Of a stretch of 64,000 nucleotides of DNA, positions 10,484 to 23,156 are shown in pieces. Under the pieces are notes generated by a model. The model did no database searches, was not told where the DNA came from, and saw nothing but the letters and a program-made list of their open reading frames with translations. The position numbers and the translations under genes were made by a program. Every line of letters starts with the position of its first letter. The first letter of the stretch is position 1. This DNA is from Sophora flavescens (taxonomy: Eukaryota; Streptophyta; Magnoliopsida; Fabales; Fabaceae), in assembly GCA_030762895.1 (NCBI GenBank), contig CM061070.1, positions 31,213,652 to 31,277,651 of the forward strand, in the 5' to 3' direction.

Positions 10484-12079
10484 TGTGACACCCTCTATCC
10501 CGCATACATATATATAAAGAAAAGGAAATAAAAATAAAACATGCATATCATTAATTAATAATAAACGTCAACAAGGTAGCGAGTACCATATGAATCAAAA
10601 ACATAATTTTTGCGAAAAATAAAACATCAACATAAATAAAGTAAAACATAACATAAAATTATAAACCCCAAAACCCCGATGTCACATATCAGAGCTGGTA
10701 ACCAAAATCCGGAATACATCGGAAATAACTACGTAAAAGAAAAGTCCTAAACTACGAGCCAACGATCTCCTCAGAGTCACTCCTCAATATGCTGCTCACC
10801 CTCCTCTGCATAAATCGAAGATACATGCAAAGAAACAACAGAAGATGGAGAGTAAGAAACCTTGTATAAAAATAGTGGCAATACGACAGGTAGCAAGATG
10901 AACTTACAACACATTAACATAAAAATATTACATAATACAACATAAACCATATTAATCTCATCATAACATATCCAACAATGTATGCTATACGGTGCAGTAC
11001 TACTCCACTACTCCATTATGCATGTAGATCCATAACTATCTCAGGAAGATAACTTCGGAGCTACATATCCACATTGGCCATTAAGCACCAACGGCGGTAG
11101 TTCACCAAACCATGGGTGAACCCCTTGGATAACCAATGCGCCTTACTCTCGGATGCACCATTGCGGGGACGCACGATCCACCTAGATGAATCACCGTGGA
11201 CGGCCAGATCGCCTTACTCTCGGACGACCTCCCCTATGTTGTAGCTTCCTCCACTAACATCTCCAATGCGTGAATGCATGTACATTAACATCAAACAAAC
11301 ATAGCCACCACCTCCGCTTTGACCCTTTAGGCGTCAAAGTATAACTCCAACAACACATTGGCCAATAAGCATCAAGGTTTTACAACAACAACACCTTGAC
11401 CAATAAACATCAAGGCAACTTTGACCATTAAGCATCAAAGTTCAACATCATGCGGTAATTCATCGTTACCGTCTTAGCCATTTCACCATCTTATTGTTTA
11501 GTTATCTTTATTAAGGCTTAATTAGACTATCTACCTTGTCTTTACTTTAATTGGTGTCTTATTTCATCATAGGAAACCATTTGGGTGAAACCACCCTTGT
11601 CTCCATTTAACATTCCGTTCTGTCTGGGGAGCACGGTCGTGCTGACCCCCACACGGGCGTGCTGACATTGAACACGGGCATGCTGTTTATCGAGCACAAC
11701 CGTGCTTACTGGAGCATAGTCGAACAGTCTGGGTGGAACGTTTTTAAGAATCCTCACCAACTCCCTAGAGCACTCATTGATCAACCCTATTGTCTTTAGG
11801 CTACACCATCAAGTATTAATCTCGTTCATCTTATTTTATCTCTGTCTTATGATTGTTGGGAATTAATCTTTAATTCTTGTTTTATTACTAACCTCCCTAA
11901 AGCACTCATAGATCAAACCTAGTGTCTTAACTACGCCATTGAGCATTATTCTCGCCCCTCTTTACTAAGATTCATGTCTTATAAGCATTAGGAAAATAAT
12001 CTTTAATTCTTGCTTGGTTATTAAGGTCCCTATGTCTTAAATTAGTGTATTTATAGCAACAACGACATTCATCTCATAA
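10484..12079 (-). mobile_element. LTR D, chromovirus type, right-truncated, inserted in RT of C
   Basis: It begins TGTGACACCCTCTATCCC like the A and B LTRs and keeps their order of landmarks: CCCCGATGTCACAT, the CACCATTGCGG region and the AGCACGGTCGTGCT palindrome (11630-11643). It stops at 12079 after about 1.6 kb of an expected 2.6 kb, where LTR N begins. No polymerase gene belonging to D is visible. TSD ACATG is seen only on the left. Confidence 0.8.
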
Positions 12080-14245
12080 TGAGACAATCCCGATGTCCCA
12101 TTAAAGAAACTCTAACTAACTAAACCTTAATTGCGATATAACGTTAAATGTGTATACAGAAACAACAAATATAAAAACTTTAAATATAAAGAACAAAAAT
12201 ATAAACATCACACCACACACATGTATATGAAGTAAAAACACACTGTCCTGAAACACCGTAGAGGGTACCTCATCAGTAGTGTCCCTATAATACAGATTGT
12301 CATATAAAAGAAAATACATAGAAGATCCAAGGAAAAAGATACCTCACCATCTCTCCCCACAGCCCAGCCCGGCTCAAAATATACATAAAAAATGGGCTCA
12401 CCACACACAGCCTATGTACACTATACGCACTGGCCACTACTAACCCAAGCGTGGATGACTAGAGCTACCCTGACTCTCTCCACGCACATGTTCGTACACC
12501 TGCTGTCGTGGTCTCGATGATGGTCCTGTTGCTGTTGTCTCGCTGCTGCCAGATACACTCCCTCGACAAGGACACTAGAACCGTCGTCGATAATGAGCAC
12601 TGTGACGAACATCATCCCGGGGAATCACGGGTGCTAGAACCACCATCTCTGAGCCAGGAGCTGCCCAAGGATATGGCTATGGCATAGACGGAGGCGGAGG
12701 ATACCAAAATGCTAGACGTGGAACGGTTTAACCAAGGCATAAATTCCCGACAAACCCAAAGTGAGGTCCCTCGCCGAATCTCACATAAGCTGAAATAGGA
12801 CCCCGCATATACAGCGAAACTTGTAGCTGGGTCCACTAGCCACCCTCCGTCATCATGATACTCTAGCTCAAGAGTTCCCATCAGTGGGAACGTTTCCTGT
12901 CCCATCATCCATGGATGGTCCAGGTGTGGCATCCTGATAAGCAAGATCTGTTTCACGAATTGAGAAGAAACATACATAAAAAGAGATAGGAAGATAAAAA
13001 ACTAGCTATCATCATAAGCTGAAAAGGATGCATAACATATATACAATAGTGGCACAAAAAATGCATCACAGAATAAACATATATAAATAAAAATTATCCT
13101 CGAGACACGTTATCATCATCTACCCTTCGCGCTCATGCAACTGATTCTGCATGCTGACATGGCCACCACACAATCCTGTCAGACATCCGTCGTCTGATTA
13201 GGGATATTAGTAAGTAGTCCAAGTGAAAATCAAGGGAGGGGGGCACCAGCACTTGGTTGAAATCAAATATAGTCAAAACCAACATAGATAGATGTATTTA
13301 TGTAAACCTATTCGTGGTGGAAAGTATTTGAACTAGAATTAGTATCATACAATTCTACCAACTATAAAAGACGTGCTTGGGTAAACAAATTAATTAAGCA
13401 TAAACACTTATCTCATGAGCCCAAACAAGAACTCAATAAGCTCTTTAAAACATCCCCAAAGTTAGCATATATCACAATAACCGATAGATAGAAGCACATT
13501 CACAATAACAATAACAAGTACTAAGAAATTCACAAGCAAGAAAATCCGTTACAGAAAACACAGCCATTTGAACTACTAAACACCAACACTTAGACCACAA
13601 CTTCAAAAAAAAAAAAACAGAAAATTCATGAATCCAGAAAAGAGATTTAATTTCATTTCCTTCTCTAAAAATATTGGCATATTGGGTCCTTGTATCTCTA
13701 AACCCTCTAACCTAGAAACAATTTTTTTTTTCAAAAAATTAAATCTTTTCTTAATAAAATAAAAATGTATAAAGGAGAAGAAACTAGAAAGCAAACCCTA
13801 AGAAGATTGGAAAGGAGAGACAGTGAGAGAGATATGAATACCAATGACAATAAGAGGGAGCCTGGTGTGGTGGTCCTCTGTCCTCTGCCTTGGTTAAAAA
13901 AAAAGTCAAAAATTAATTAGAAAAAAGTGAAGAAGAGGGAGGAGAAGAGGGAGAAGAAGAGGGGGAAGAAGCTGTACCTGTGGTCCGGCGGAGGAGCTCC
14001 GATGGTTCTTGCGGCGGCTATGTGACAGAGAAAGCAAAAGAGAGGGAGGAAACGAGTGATGAATACAGAGAGGGAGATAGGGAGAGAGGCGGAGCTCCGG
14101 TGGTCCCTTCGCGGTGGCGTGCTTGGAGGAGTGGGCGGTCGGCGAAGAGAGAGGGAGGAGAAGGAGGGTTCTGTAAGTGAGAGTGAAAGAGTGGAAGGGA
14201 GAAATGGGGGAAGAGAGGCCGCATGCGTGATTTAAGGATTTTACA
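12080..14245 (-). mobile_element. Degenerate LTR N related to solo LTRs J and L
   Basis: It starts TGAGACAATCCC, like J (27605) and L (41133), which start TGAGACACCCC. It shares dispersed landmarks with them: GCACTGGCCA near 12429, a TATCATCATAAGCTGAAAAGG-like segment near 13007, CTGACATGGCCACCACA near 13153, and a GA-rich tract ending in a GGGGAAGAGAGGCC-like run (about 13920-14220). It is much more diverged and about 1.1 kb shorter. It may end at TTTTACA 14245 or be truncated there; flanks CATAA and ATTCG do not match, so this is a rearranged junction. A 121-codon minus frame at 12612-12977 resembles nothing I know and is probably chance. Confidence 0.55.
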
Positions 14246-14508
14246 ATTCGGTCGCTAAATTATGACCATTATGTGGTTGCTAAATCGGTTGCTAATTAGT
14301 CAACATTTTTTACTTTTGAATTTTTAACTTTAGGGACCAAATTAGCGATCGAATTATTTAGTGACTAACCGTTTCGGTTCGCTAATTTGGTCACTGAGTT
14401 AAATCATGTGACCAGATTGTAAAAAAGTGAAACACGTTGCTAACACGGTCGCTATAATGACTGATATAATTTTGTTGCTAATCAACTATTTTCTTGTAGA
14501 GATAGAAT
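14246..14508. mobile_element. Subterminal and terminal end of a CACTA (En/Spm-like) DNA transposon
   Basis: The segment has repeated GGTCGCTAA-type motifs in both orientations (TCGGTCGCTAAAT, GGTTGCTAAATCGG, TTCGGTTCGCTAAT), the subterminal repeat style of plant CACTA elements. It ends in TTTCTTGTAGAG; the reverse complement CTCTACAAGAAA differs by one base from the canonical CACTACAAGAAA terminus. The terminus abuts copia E exactly within the RNase H frame (after LEDYS), so it was inserted there. The rest of the transposon, including any transposase, is absent. Confidence 0.65.
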
Positions 14509-15843
14509 AATCTTCAAGTTGATATTTTACCCAAAGCAGTTGTGAACAACAACTTGCTGCTGATATATATTCAGCTTCAACAGTTGAGAGAGCAATTGTG
14601 CTTTGCCTTTTGCTTGACCAGGAGATCATTTGCTCCAATGAAATGACATTCTACATTGGTGCTTTTTCTATCAATTATGTCTCCCGGAACGCAGCTAACC
14701 TAAAATCTTAAGATTTCTGATATAATAGACCAAGGTTAGTAGTTTCAATGAGATATCTGAAAATTCTTTTAACAGCCTTATAGTGAGATTCTTTAGGATC
14801 TGATTGAAATCTAGCACAAAGACAAACACTGAATTGAATGTCAGGTCTGCTAGTAGTTAAGTACAGTAAAGATCCAATCATACATCGGTGTATAGTTTGA
14901 TCTACCTTTTTACCTTCCTCATCCTTGTTTAAAATAACTGGTGGATGCATAGGAGTACTCATAGACTTTGAATTTTCCATCTTATACTTCTTTAGAAGTT
15001 CCTTGGTGTACTTTTGTTGATGGATGTAGATTCAATCACTTGTCTGTTTTATTTACAGACCAAAGAAGAACTTCAATTCTCCCATCATGCTCATCTCAAA
15101 CTCATTCTGCATCAACTTGGAGAACTCTTTACATAGCTTTTCATTAGTAGCACCAAAAATGATTCATCAACATAAATTTGCACTACAATGAAATCTTTTT
15201 TAGAGCATTTCTTAAAAAGTGTAGTGTCTGCTTTTCCTCTAATGAAATTGTTTTCCATCATGAATGTGCTTAACCTATCATACCAAGCTCTAGGAGCTTG
15301 TTTGAGTCCATATAAAGGTTTCTTAAGCTTATAGTCACGGTGAGGACGATTTTCTAGATCCTCAAACCCAGGAGGTTGCTTAACATAAACTTCCTTCTCT
15401 ATTTACCCATTAAGAAAGGCACTTTTAACATCCATTTGATAGAGAGTTATATCATGTTGTACAGCATAAGACATAGGAATTCTAATTGCTTCTAGTCCAG
15501 CTTCAAGTGCAAAAGTTTCAGTGAAATCAATACTTTCCTATTGATTATACCCTTGAGAAACTAGTCTTGCTTTGTTTCTTACCACTTTACTATCTTCATC
15601 CAACTTGTTCCTAAATACCCATCTAGTTCCAATGATTGATTTATCCTTGGGTTTAGAAACCAAAGTCCACACATCATTTCTCTTGAAATGATTAAGTTCT
15701 TCTTGCATGGATAGGATCCAAATCATCTTTTAGAGCTTCTTTAATTTGTTTGGGCTCTAAATCTGATATGAAAGTCATGTTGTTGTTTTCTTTGAAGGCA
15801 GATCTGGTTCTTGTTGAGACCTCATAAGCCTGGCACATTCAAT
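14509..15843 (-). pseudogene. pol: Copia E: reverse transcriptase and RNase H fragment
   Basis: Read right to left it gives the copia RT start (STRTRSAFKE, MQEELNHFKRNDVWTLVSKP, IIGTRWVFRNKLDED), the palm region with a frame-shifted YVD box (near 15155), then STPMHPPVILNKD, MIGSLLYLTTSRPDIQFSVC and RNase H (LSTVEAEYISAASCCSQLLW, about 14540-14600). Many stops and indels break it. It is cut at the RNase H end by the CACTA terminus and at the RT N-terminus by LTR F. Gag, protease, integrase and the LTRs of E are not in the window. It is distinct from H and M but of the same broad copia group. Confidence 0.85.
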
Positions 15844-17342
15844 GTGTAAATTCTCTGATTTTTTATGATTCCAAATATATTAAGTATGGTAATATTGAAC
15901 CATGTGAAATTACTGATAAGTCCATTTAAGTGTGTAGAAATATTGCTCTTAAAGATCACTCGTCTAAAACTAACCCGTCGAAGTTTTAGAAATATGCAGT
16001 TTTTCATACTTGTCTGAAAAACCACCCGTCTGAAAACGACAGCTCAGTCAAAATACCAAGTCAACTCTCAGTCAGAGATCTGATCAAGTTGATGACATGG
16101 CAAAGATCAAAAGTCTGAAGAAGCTTTAGTTGATCACTCGTCATAAAATGACTTGCTCACCCGTCTAGTTATGGATCAATGCTCCCGTCTAATTTTGGAC
16201 TCTACTGCACCCGTCTAAGTGTCAGTCAGTCAGAAGAAAGTCCAAGTCAACCTTATTTGAAAAAGATGCCTTCCTTAAGGATCTCGAAGACCTCTGGATA
16301 AAAGCACCAAGCACAAAGAATAAAGAATTCATTCTTTCAAGTTTTTAAAGAATAAACACGCTACATCTGTACCATGCCAGTGACTTTTAGCTATTTCAAC
16401 TACAAAGTAAAAGTACTTTCCAAACGGTGAACTGAGTGTTGCACTAAAATGGGAAGTTCTCTACTGCAAGTACAAAAGCACTGTTGTTGTAACTCTGAAA
16501 CAACAACTTCTCAGAACAAAGTGTACTCATAGTCGCATATGTCAAAGCTCAACGTCCTTAAACATTGAATGCTTACACAGAACGACTCTTTGGCATTAAT
16601 GGTGTCCCGGAAGTTCAAGTTAAATGAGCACACTTTCTGAAGCTGTGTCTAACAGATTAAATTGATTGAAGCCTTTAAATAGTACAAACCATGAAGAGGA
16701 AGATAAGAGATATTGCGCATATTCAAAGAAGCATTTACTCTGCTCATTTATTTCTTCATTCCTTCATTGATTATCTCTTCAATCATTTAATATAAATTTC
16801 GCAGTCTTTCATTCTTACATTTACTCCACTCTCTGAGTGTTACTAAAAAGACTTGAAAACCTGTATTAAATACTCAAAACCTTTTACCCTTTACTGTTGA
16901 GCCTGAAGAGGCTAGGTGTGAAAAGAAGACTTGTTTGAGTGTGAGCTTGGAGAGGATAGATGTGAAAAGAATACTCGTACTATAATCTGATCAGTTATAG
17001 TGATAACCATGGTGCTGCCAAGAACTGGACATAGCCTTGTTGAATGTGGGGTGAATCAGTATAAAACTCTTGAGTGATATTCCTCTTCCCTTATCTCTTT
17101 AATTTGTTTAAAAGTTTATCTGATATAGCTTTTAACTGGGGATTTAAATATGTGAATATCAAATATTTTTTTATCTTAAACTGTGTGTACGCGTGTGCTG
17201 TTCTAAAATTAGACGAGTCACCCATCTAATTTTCTTTGACTTAGTTTGTGCTTGTTGTACCTGCAAAAATATTTTCAAAGTTTTCTAAAATGTTGGTAAA
17301 CACAATTCAACCCTCTTTCTTGTGTTAACTTTGGTTATTTCA
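15844..17342 (+). mobile_element. 5' LTR of copia F (left end approximate)
   Basis: The right end ...TTATTTCA (17342) lies just before a primer-binding site, and CACAATTCAACCCTC occurs about 35 bp before it as in other Sirevirus-type LTRs here. The left end is placed at TGTGTAAATT (15844), where homology to copia E stops; the resulting 1.5 kb agrees with H (1,487 bp) and M (1,660 bp). A TATA-like TTTAAATAG lies at 16674-16682. GTCTAA/CCCGTCT repeats occur at about 15950-16210. No gene is seen in it. Confidence 0.7.
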
Positions 17343-17344
17343 GT

Positions 17345-17356
17345 TGGTATCAGGGC
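17345..17356 (+). promoter_or_regulatory. Primer-binding site of copia F, initiator Met tRNA
   Basis: TGGTATCAGGGC differs by one base from the initiator-tRNA primer site TGGTATCAGAGC found at 39280 and 58266. It sits 2 bp after the LTR. Confidence 0.8.
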
Positions 17357-17405
17357 TCAGTCTCTGGGTTGAGAACTTGATAGTGTAGAGGAAAAGATCT
17401 TGGAA

Positions 17406-19122
17406 ATGGCCGGAGAAGCCAGCTCAAGAAAAAATCATGCAGGAGTAGGATCCTCAATGTCCAGACCTTCATACTTCAATGGAGAGGATTACATCTACTG
17501 GAAAGAAAAAATGAAGTGTTTCCACAAACCACTAACTCTGGTCTGTTCGACATTATTGAAGAACGTCCCTACATTCCTAAGGATGACTAAGGAGCAGAAG
17601 TCCCAAAAGCAAGCATGACCTTAGAACAAAAGACAAAATGGCAACTCAATGCCAAAGCTAGATATGCAATCATGTGTGCTTTGAGCAGAGAGGAATTTGA
17701 CAAAGTCTGGGCTTGTGAATTTGTTAAAGAAATATGGGAATCACTAGCTGTTGCTCATAAAGGAACAAGAAAAGTTAAGGAGACCAAGGTCAGCATGTTG
17801 GTGAGAAAATATGAATTGTTCAAAATGGAAGAAGGAGAAACCATTGGCCAAATGTATGCGAGATTTCAAACTACAACCAATGGGTTGAAATCTCTAGGGA
17901 AAGTGTATAAAACTGAGGAGCACTTTCAAAAGATTCTAAGAAGTCTTTCAAAACAATGGAGACCTCTGGTCATTGTTGTATCTCAAGCCAAAGATCTATC
18001 AACAATGAAGCTGGATGAGCTTCTTGGAACTCTTCAAATCCATGAACAAGAGATGATAAAAGAAAACAGGAAAGAAGAGCAAATCCATTACTCTCAAGGC
18101 TGACAAAAAGTCATCCAAAGGATCTACCTCTAAAGCTCTCAATGTTGATAAATCTTCATAAGAATATGAGGAATCAGATGAGGATGATGAACTTTATCTT
18201 CTTGCCAGAAAAAGCTCTGGAAGAAAAGAAACTTCAAGAAGGACAAACCCTTTAGGCACTTCAACAAAGAAAAATACAACAAGGATGGAGGATCAAATGA
18301 CAGAAATGTCATTGTCTGTTAGGAATGTAAAAAGCCAGGACATATCAAAGCAGAATGTCCTTAACTTAAGAAGCAAGTTCCCAAAAATTTCTTCAACAAA
18401 AAGAAGGGAATGATGGATACTTGGGAATATCTGGATGAAAGCTCCCCTGAAAGTGAAGGAGAGGAGCATGAAGCTAATCTCTGTCTCATGGCTGATGCAT
18501 ATTCAGATTCTGACACTAAGGTACAATATGAACTAGAGAAGTTGAGTGATGAATATGATGAACTTTTGGAAGAATCCAACTGTTTATCTAAAGCTTTCAA
18601 TTCCCTCAAGAGACAGTATGTTAAACTCTCAAATGAGTATATACAGAAATCTCAAGAGTGCGAAAAGTTAGCTGAAGAAAACAGTAGGCTTAAGACTGAA
18701 AAGTCTAAAGCTAAGGTCTTTGTTGAAACTCTACACTCTGAAGAAGTAATTAAACTTCAACATAAAGTAGAGCTCACCTCAGACTTTGCCAAGTTTGTTA
18801 ATGGTAGAGAAAATCTAACTAAGCTTTTGGGAAGTCAGAAACACTCCCTTAACAAAGAAGGTTTGGGTTATATACCAGTCAAGAGCATCATTATGGATCA
18901 ACAAAGTTCTAAAAAGTAACTGCTAAATCTGTTTCAATTAGTTCAAATAAACCTATATGTGCCTATTGTGGAAAAGTTGGACATATTATGTCCAAGTGTA
19001 TTCACAAAAAGAGAAAGAAGTCTTCACAGACTCCTCACACTAGCAGAAAAGGACCCAAGAAAATATGGGTACCTAAGTCCATGATAATTCCTGTTGCAGA
19101 TATGCTTAACAGGACAAAATAA
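17406..19122 (+). pseudogene. gag: Gag of copia F (Sirevirus type), frameshifted
   Basis: The start at 17406 gives MAGEASSRKNHAG...SRPSYFNGEDYIYWKEKMKCF. A frameshift near 17525 and a stop at about 17606 precede the main UBN2/Retrotran_gag_2 domain (17615-18103; RSLSKQWRPLV, LDELLGTLQIHE). A first CCHC knuckle (ECKKPGHIKAEC, about 18330-18358) has a stop just before it. A glutamate/lysine-rich coiled-coil part follows (18500-18760), then a second CCHC knuckle (CAYCGKVGHIMSKC, from 18958) in another frame. The double-knuckle, long coiled-coil Gag is typical of Sireviruses. The gag frame ends at TAA 19120-19122, shortly before the protease, which lies in the +1 frame. Confidence 0.85.
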
Positions 19123-19132
19123 ACACCTGTCA

Positions 19133-20012
19133 TGGTACCTGGACAGTGGATGCTCGTGACATATGACAAGGGAAAGGTCTATGTTCCTAGATCTCCAAAC
19201 TAAGAAATGTGGACATGTAACCTTTGGTGGCAACCAGAAAGGAAAGGTTGTTGGTGTAGGAAAAATTAGTGGTAAACCTCCCTTACCTATCATCTGTGAT
19301 GTATTATTAGTTAAAGGGATAAAACATAATCTGCTAAGCATAAGTCAATTATGTGATAGTGGGTTCTCAGTATCTTTTTCTAAGGATGCATGCATGGTCA
19401 ATGACAAAAATGGAAAGACCCTCTTTTCTACCAAAAGGTAACACAATCTGTATATGATTGACCTGTTTGAACTCTCAGATCAATATGTAGCATGTTTTAT
19501 GTCTAAAGAGGATGAAAAGTGGCTATGCCATAAGAAACTAGGACATGTTAGTATGAAACAAATTTCTAAATTGAAAAAGCATAACCTTGTGAGAGGATTG
19601 CCTGATATCTCTTTTAAGAAATATGTTTTGTTTGATGCATGTCAGAGAGGTAAACAAGTAAAATCTAGTTTCAAATCTTAGAAAGAATTCACCTCATCTA
19701 GACCTTTGCAAATGTTACACATGGATCTGTTTGGACCAGTCAGTGTAGCTAGCCTAGGTGGAAAGAAATATGGTTTTGTCTTAGTTGATGACTATTCTAA
19801 ATTCAAATGGATACTCTTCCTAACCCACAAGGATGAGTCTTATAAGGTCTTTACAGTATTCAGTAAGAGATTACAGAATAAGCAGGGTTTTTGTATCTCT
19901 GCTATTAGAAGTGACCATGGGGGTGAATTTGAAAATGAGCAATTTAAACTGTTCTGTGAGGAAAATGGTATTTCTCACAATTTCATTGCACCTAGAACTC
20001 CACAGTAAAAAA
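19133..20012 (+). pseudogene. pol: Protease and integrase start of copia F
   Basis: The frame shows the aspartic protease site WYLDSGCS (DSG at 19142-19150), immediately followed by a TGA (19157-19159) where H and M have another codon. Next come THFGG-like VTFGGNQKGKVVG, ISQLCDSGF, the GAG-pre-integrase segment (CHKKLGHVS) and the integrase core with intact first and second Asp (LHMDLFGP, IRSDHGGEF). Additional stops occur near 19440 and 19679. The integrase breaks off after APRTPQ at LTR G. RT and RNase H of F are not in the window. Confidence 0.87.
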
Positions 20013-20888
20013 TGTTGGAAGCAAAGAGGTTTTGGCTAAAATAATCTCTTAAGTTTTGATGTTAACAAAAAGGTTAAATTTGTATGGCAAAGTTGTGCCA
20101 AATATCTAACTGTTTATTCTAGCTTGCAGGTTTGTTTAAAAGTGTTGCTAGACGAGGAATCTTATCTTTAGCTTATTAGCTTTGCTAAGACACAGTATCG
20201 GGTCTAAGACTTTACTCGCTAGATGAGCCTTCAAAAACATGGTAAAATTCTGAGTCTAAAAGGTTATCGCTAGACAAGGTATTAAATTTTGGCTAAGTTA
20301 AATAACATTAGAAGAGTGTCTAAGTCTATGTGTAATATAAGTAGTAGACGAGCAAATTAATTACTCTCAGGAAAATAGCAAGTCCAAAGACTTGACTCTA
20401 GACGAGAAGTCATCTAGACGCATAATCAATAATCCAACATGTTTCTATACATAGTTAAAATTGCACGTCCAAAGACTTGCGCGTCCACAGGTAACTAAAA
20501 CTGAACCCGTCTAGTCAAAGTGAATTTATTTCAAATGATTGTTATTTAATACAAAGGTATTTGTGTCTATTTCCTGTGATGTTTGAATTGTTTAAATCCT
20601 TGTTTCTTAAGATTAGAAACATAGTACCATCGAGAACACAAACCTTTGTGCTATGACACTTATATTACTGTAAAGTTAAACCAAGTACGAATAAGGAAAG
20701 TCAGAAAGTAACCTTCGGTACAAATAGAGAAATGATAGCACCACTTTAAGCATTATTCTGATAACCAAGAGCACTTCTCCAGAAAGCATATCAAGCTATC
20801 AGTCTCAAGGATCCTAGCATTTAATGCTATGTCTAAAATGATACAAGTTTAAGACCGTTGAAGAAGATCAAGGTAGAGAAGCACTTCA
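20013..20888 (+). mobile_element. LTR G, Sirevirus type, left part only
   Basis: It begins TGTTGGAAGCAAAGAGG inside the integrase gene of copia F and is colinear with the H LTR from 37791: GGTTAAATTTGTATGGCAAAG, the inverted repeat CAAGTCCAAAGACTTG (20389-20404), ACATAGTACCATCGAGAA. It is cut at 20888 by the 3' LTR of chromovirus A, before the TATA region. The rest is presumably beyond the window. Confidence 0.85.
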
Positions 20889-21387
20889 TGTAGCTCCCTC
20901 TACCCCATAAGTTATATAAAGCATTAAAGATAAAGATAATAAATATAAAACATACATACTTTCATAAAAAGGTCCATGGGTAGAAAGGTCCCACATGAAT
21001 TAGTTCAACAACTCGAAAAAAGAAACAAGTTTTAAAAGAAATAAAACATAAACATAAAACATAAAACATAAAATATAAACATAAACATAAACATGACCCA
21101 ACCCCGATGTCACATACAGAGCTGGTATAACCATTCCAAAAAAATCATTAGAATACAAACTAAACTGAAACTAAAAAAACTACAACTGGGAAATCCTAAC
21201 TAAAGAGTTGCGGCTCCTCAGAGTCACTCCTCCACTGCCTGCTCGCCGTCCTCTACATAAAATATACATGCCAAACAAGAACAAAGAAAACGGGGAGTGA
21301 GAAAACATAATAACACATCGACATGGATATAGGAAGCAAGATGAACATACATCATAGCATAGAAGAGCAACATACAATATATAAAAT

Positions 21388-21389
<2 letters not shown>

Positions 21390-21448
<59 letters not shown>
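21390..21448. repeat. (TA)n microsatellite in LTR A
   Basis: About 29 TA repeats. The 5' LTR of the same element has an (AC)n(AT)n tract at the same position (49872-49968), and LTR B3 has (TA)n at a similar place (56053-56096). Confidence 0.95.
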
Positions 21449-21451
<3 letters not shown>

Positions 21452-23086
21452 AACATGTTAAGTCAACCAACATATGCTATGCGATGCAACTTTACTCCGC
21501 TACTCCATTATGCATGTGGATCCAAACTATCTCAGGAAGGCAACTTCGGAGTTATATAATCACATTGGCCAAAAATCACCAATGCCGGTAGTTCACCAAA
21601 CCATGGGTGAACCCCTTAGATAGCCGACGCAGCATACTCTCGGATGCGCCACCACGGGGCGCACGATTCACCAAACCTTGAGTGAATCACCCGCAGACGG
21701 CCAGATCGCCGTACTCTAGGACGACCTCCCCTACGTTGATCTTCCCCCACTACCTCCGCTTGGGCCAATAAGCACCCAAGTTCATCATCATCAACATCAA
21801 CACCTTAACCCATATGAGCCAAGGCCCCCTTGACCAAAAAGCATCAAGGTCCAACTTATCAACACCTCGTACAAAAAGCATCGAGGCCACTTTGGCCAAA
21901 AAGCACCAAAGTATATCAATGTACGGCAACCCATTGGACACTGGCTTAACCAACTTATTAATCTTAATTAGCTTAATCAATCTTTAATTAAGTTATCTAG
22001 CTTGTCATCATTCGATTGAAGTATTATTTCATAATTTGGGGTATTTGGGGTAAAATACCCCTTAAAACCTTTAAATCTCAGATTATGTCCTGGAGGGGGA
22101 GCACAGGTGTGCTCACCCTAAGCACGGACGTGCTTCCACTTAAGTGAAGCACGGTCGTGCTTCCTATTATGCACGACAGTGATTAATGGCGGCCATCTTT
22201 CTGAATTCAAACTGGGAGCACGGGTGTGCTCCCTGTTAAGCACAGCCGTGCTCCTGGAGCTGGTCATCCTGTCTGGGCATATTTAACATATTAGTTTTAG
22301 CCAAAATTCCCTATAACACTCTTGAAACATTCCTAGAGTCTTGGGCTAAACCTTTGGGCATAAACCTCACCCCTCACAATTAATCCATGTTTTATGAACA
22401 TTTTTGGAGAATTAAATCATTTAATCATCATGTTAATAAAGAGCCCTATTTTAACCAATTAGAGTTACATTAACGTAACCTCATCATCAACTAACAGGGT
22501 ATAAACTAACGATACCAAACCAACAAACTCATGGCATAAACAACAATCAACTCAACCAATTTTAACATGGCATAACATATCATTAAAGCATACATGACTG
22601 GCATACCAGATAACCAAATCACATATAATCAATATGTAATAGGCATCAATAACATATAGGCATATTCAAGAATAGCATTTAACATTTAACAACCAATGGG
22701 GTCATGGGAACCCCTCATCTTACGCTACCCCCTTGCCTAATGTTTACACTATCCTTCTCCCCATACCTGGTATGAAGGTTCCGACGACGATATCTAAAAT
22801 GGTAAACCCAACGCGTTCCATCGAGTGGCTCGACTAGCTTTCCAAGCCTTGGTCAAACAAAAGGTTAACCAGTTAGTTCCCAATTCAAAGAAAATAAAAG
22901 GAAACCTTAAGAAGGAAAAACCATTACCTATAAGGACCAGCATAGACGAACTAAGCCTCCCCAAACGTCTCAAAAACTCCAAGAATACAATGGGCTTAGA
23001 GAAAATAGGGAAAAACAGAGGTGTAGCCGCACTAGGGTGGCCAAAACTACTAAAATAGGGTTTAGAATGCAACCCTCGGTTACTGT

Positions 23087-23090
<4 letters not shown>

Positions 23091-23155
<65 letters not shown>
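23091..23155. repeat. (AT)n microsatellite at the TATA position of LTR A
   Basis: About 32 AT repeats, flanked by GCAACCCTCGGTTACTG on the left and AACCTCAACCCCGAGCACGG on the right. In LTR B the same flanks enclose CTATTTATAG, in LTR C CTATATAACC. The repeat therefore replaces the TATA box of this LTR. Confidence 0.9.

Positions 23156-23156
<1 letters not shown>

Noticed and set aside
12612..12977. 121-codon minus-strand frame that might be a host or CACTA gene
   Set aside because: No recognisable motif; lies inside the LTR N region, where related LTRs J and L have no gene.
13980..14224. Overlapping plus and minus frames rich in Arg/Glu or Ser/Pro
   Set aside because: Produced by a GA-rich tract colinear with the purine-rich tract of LTRs J and L.
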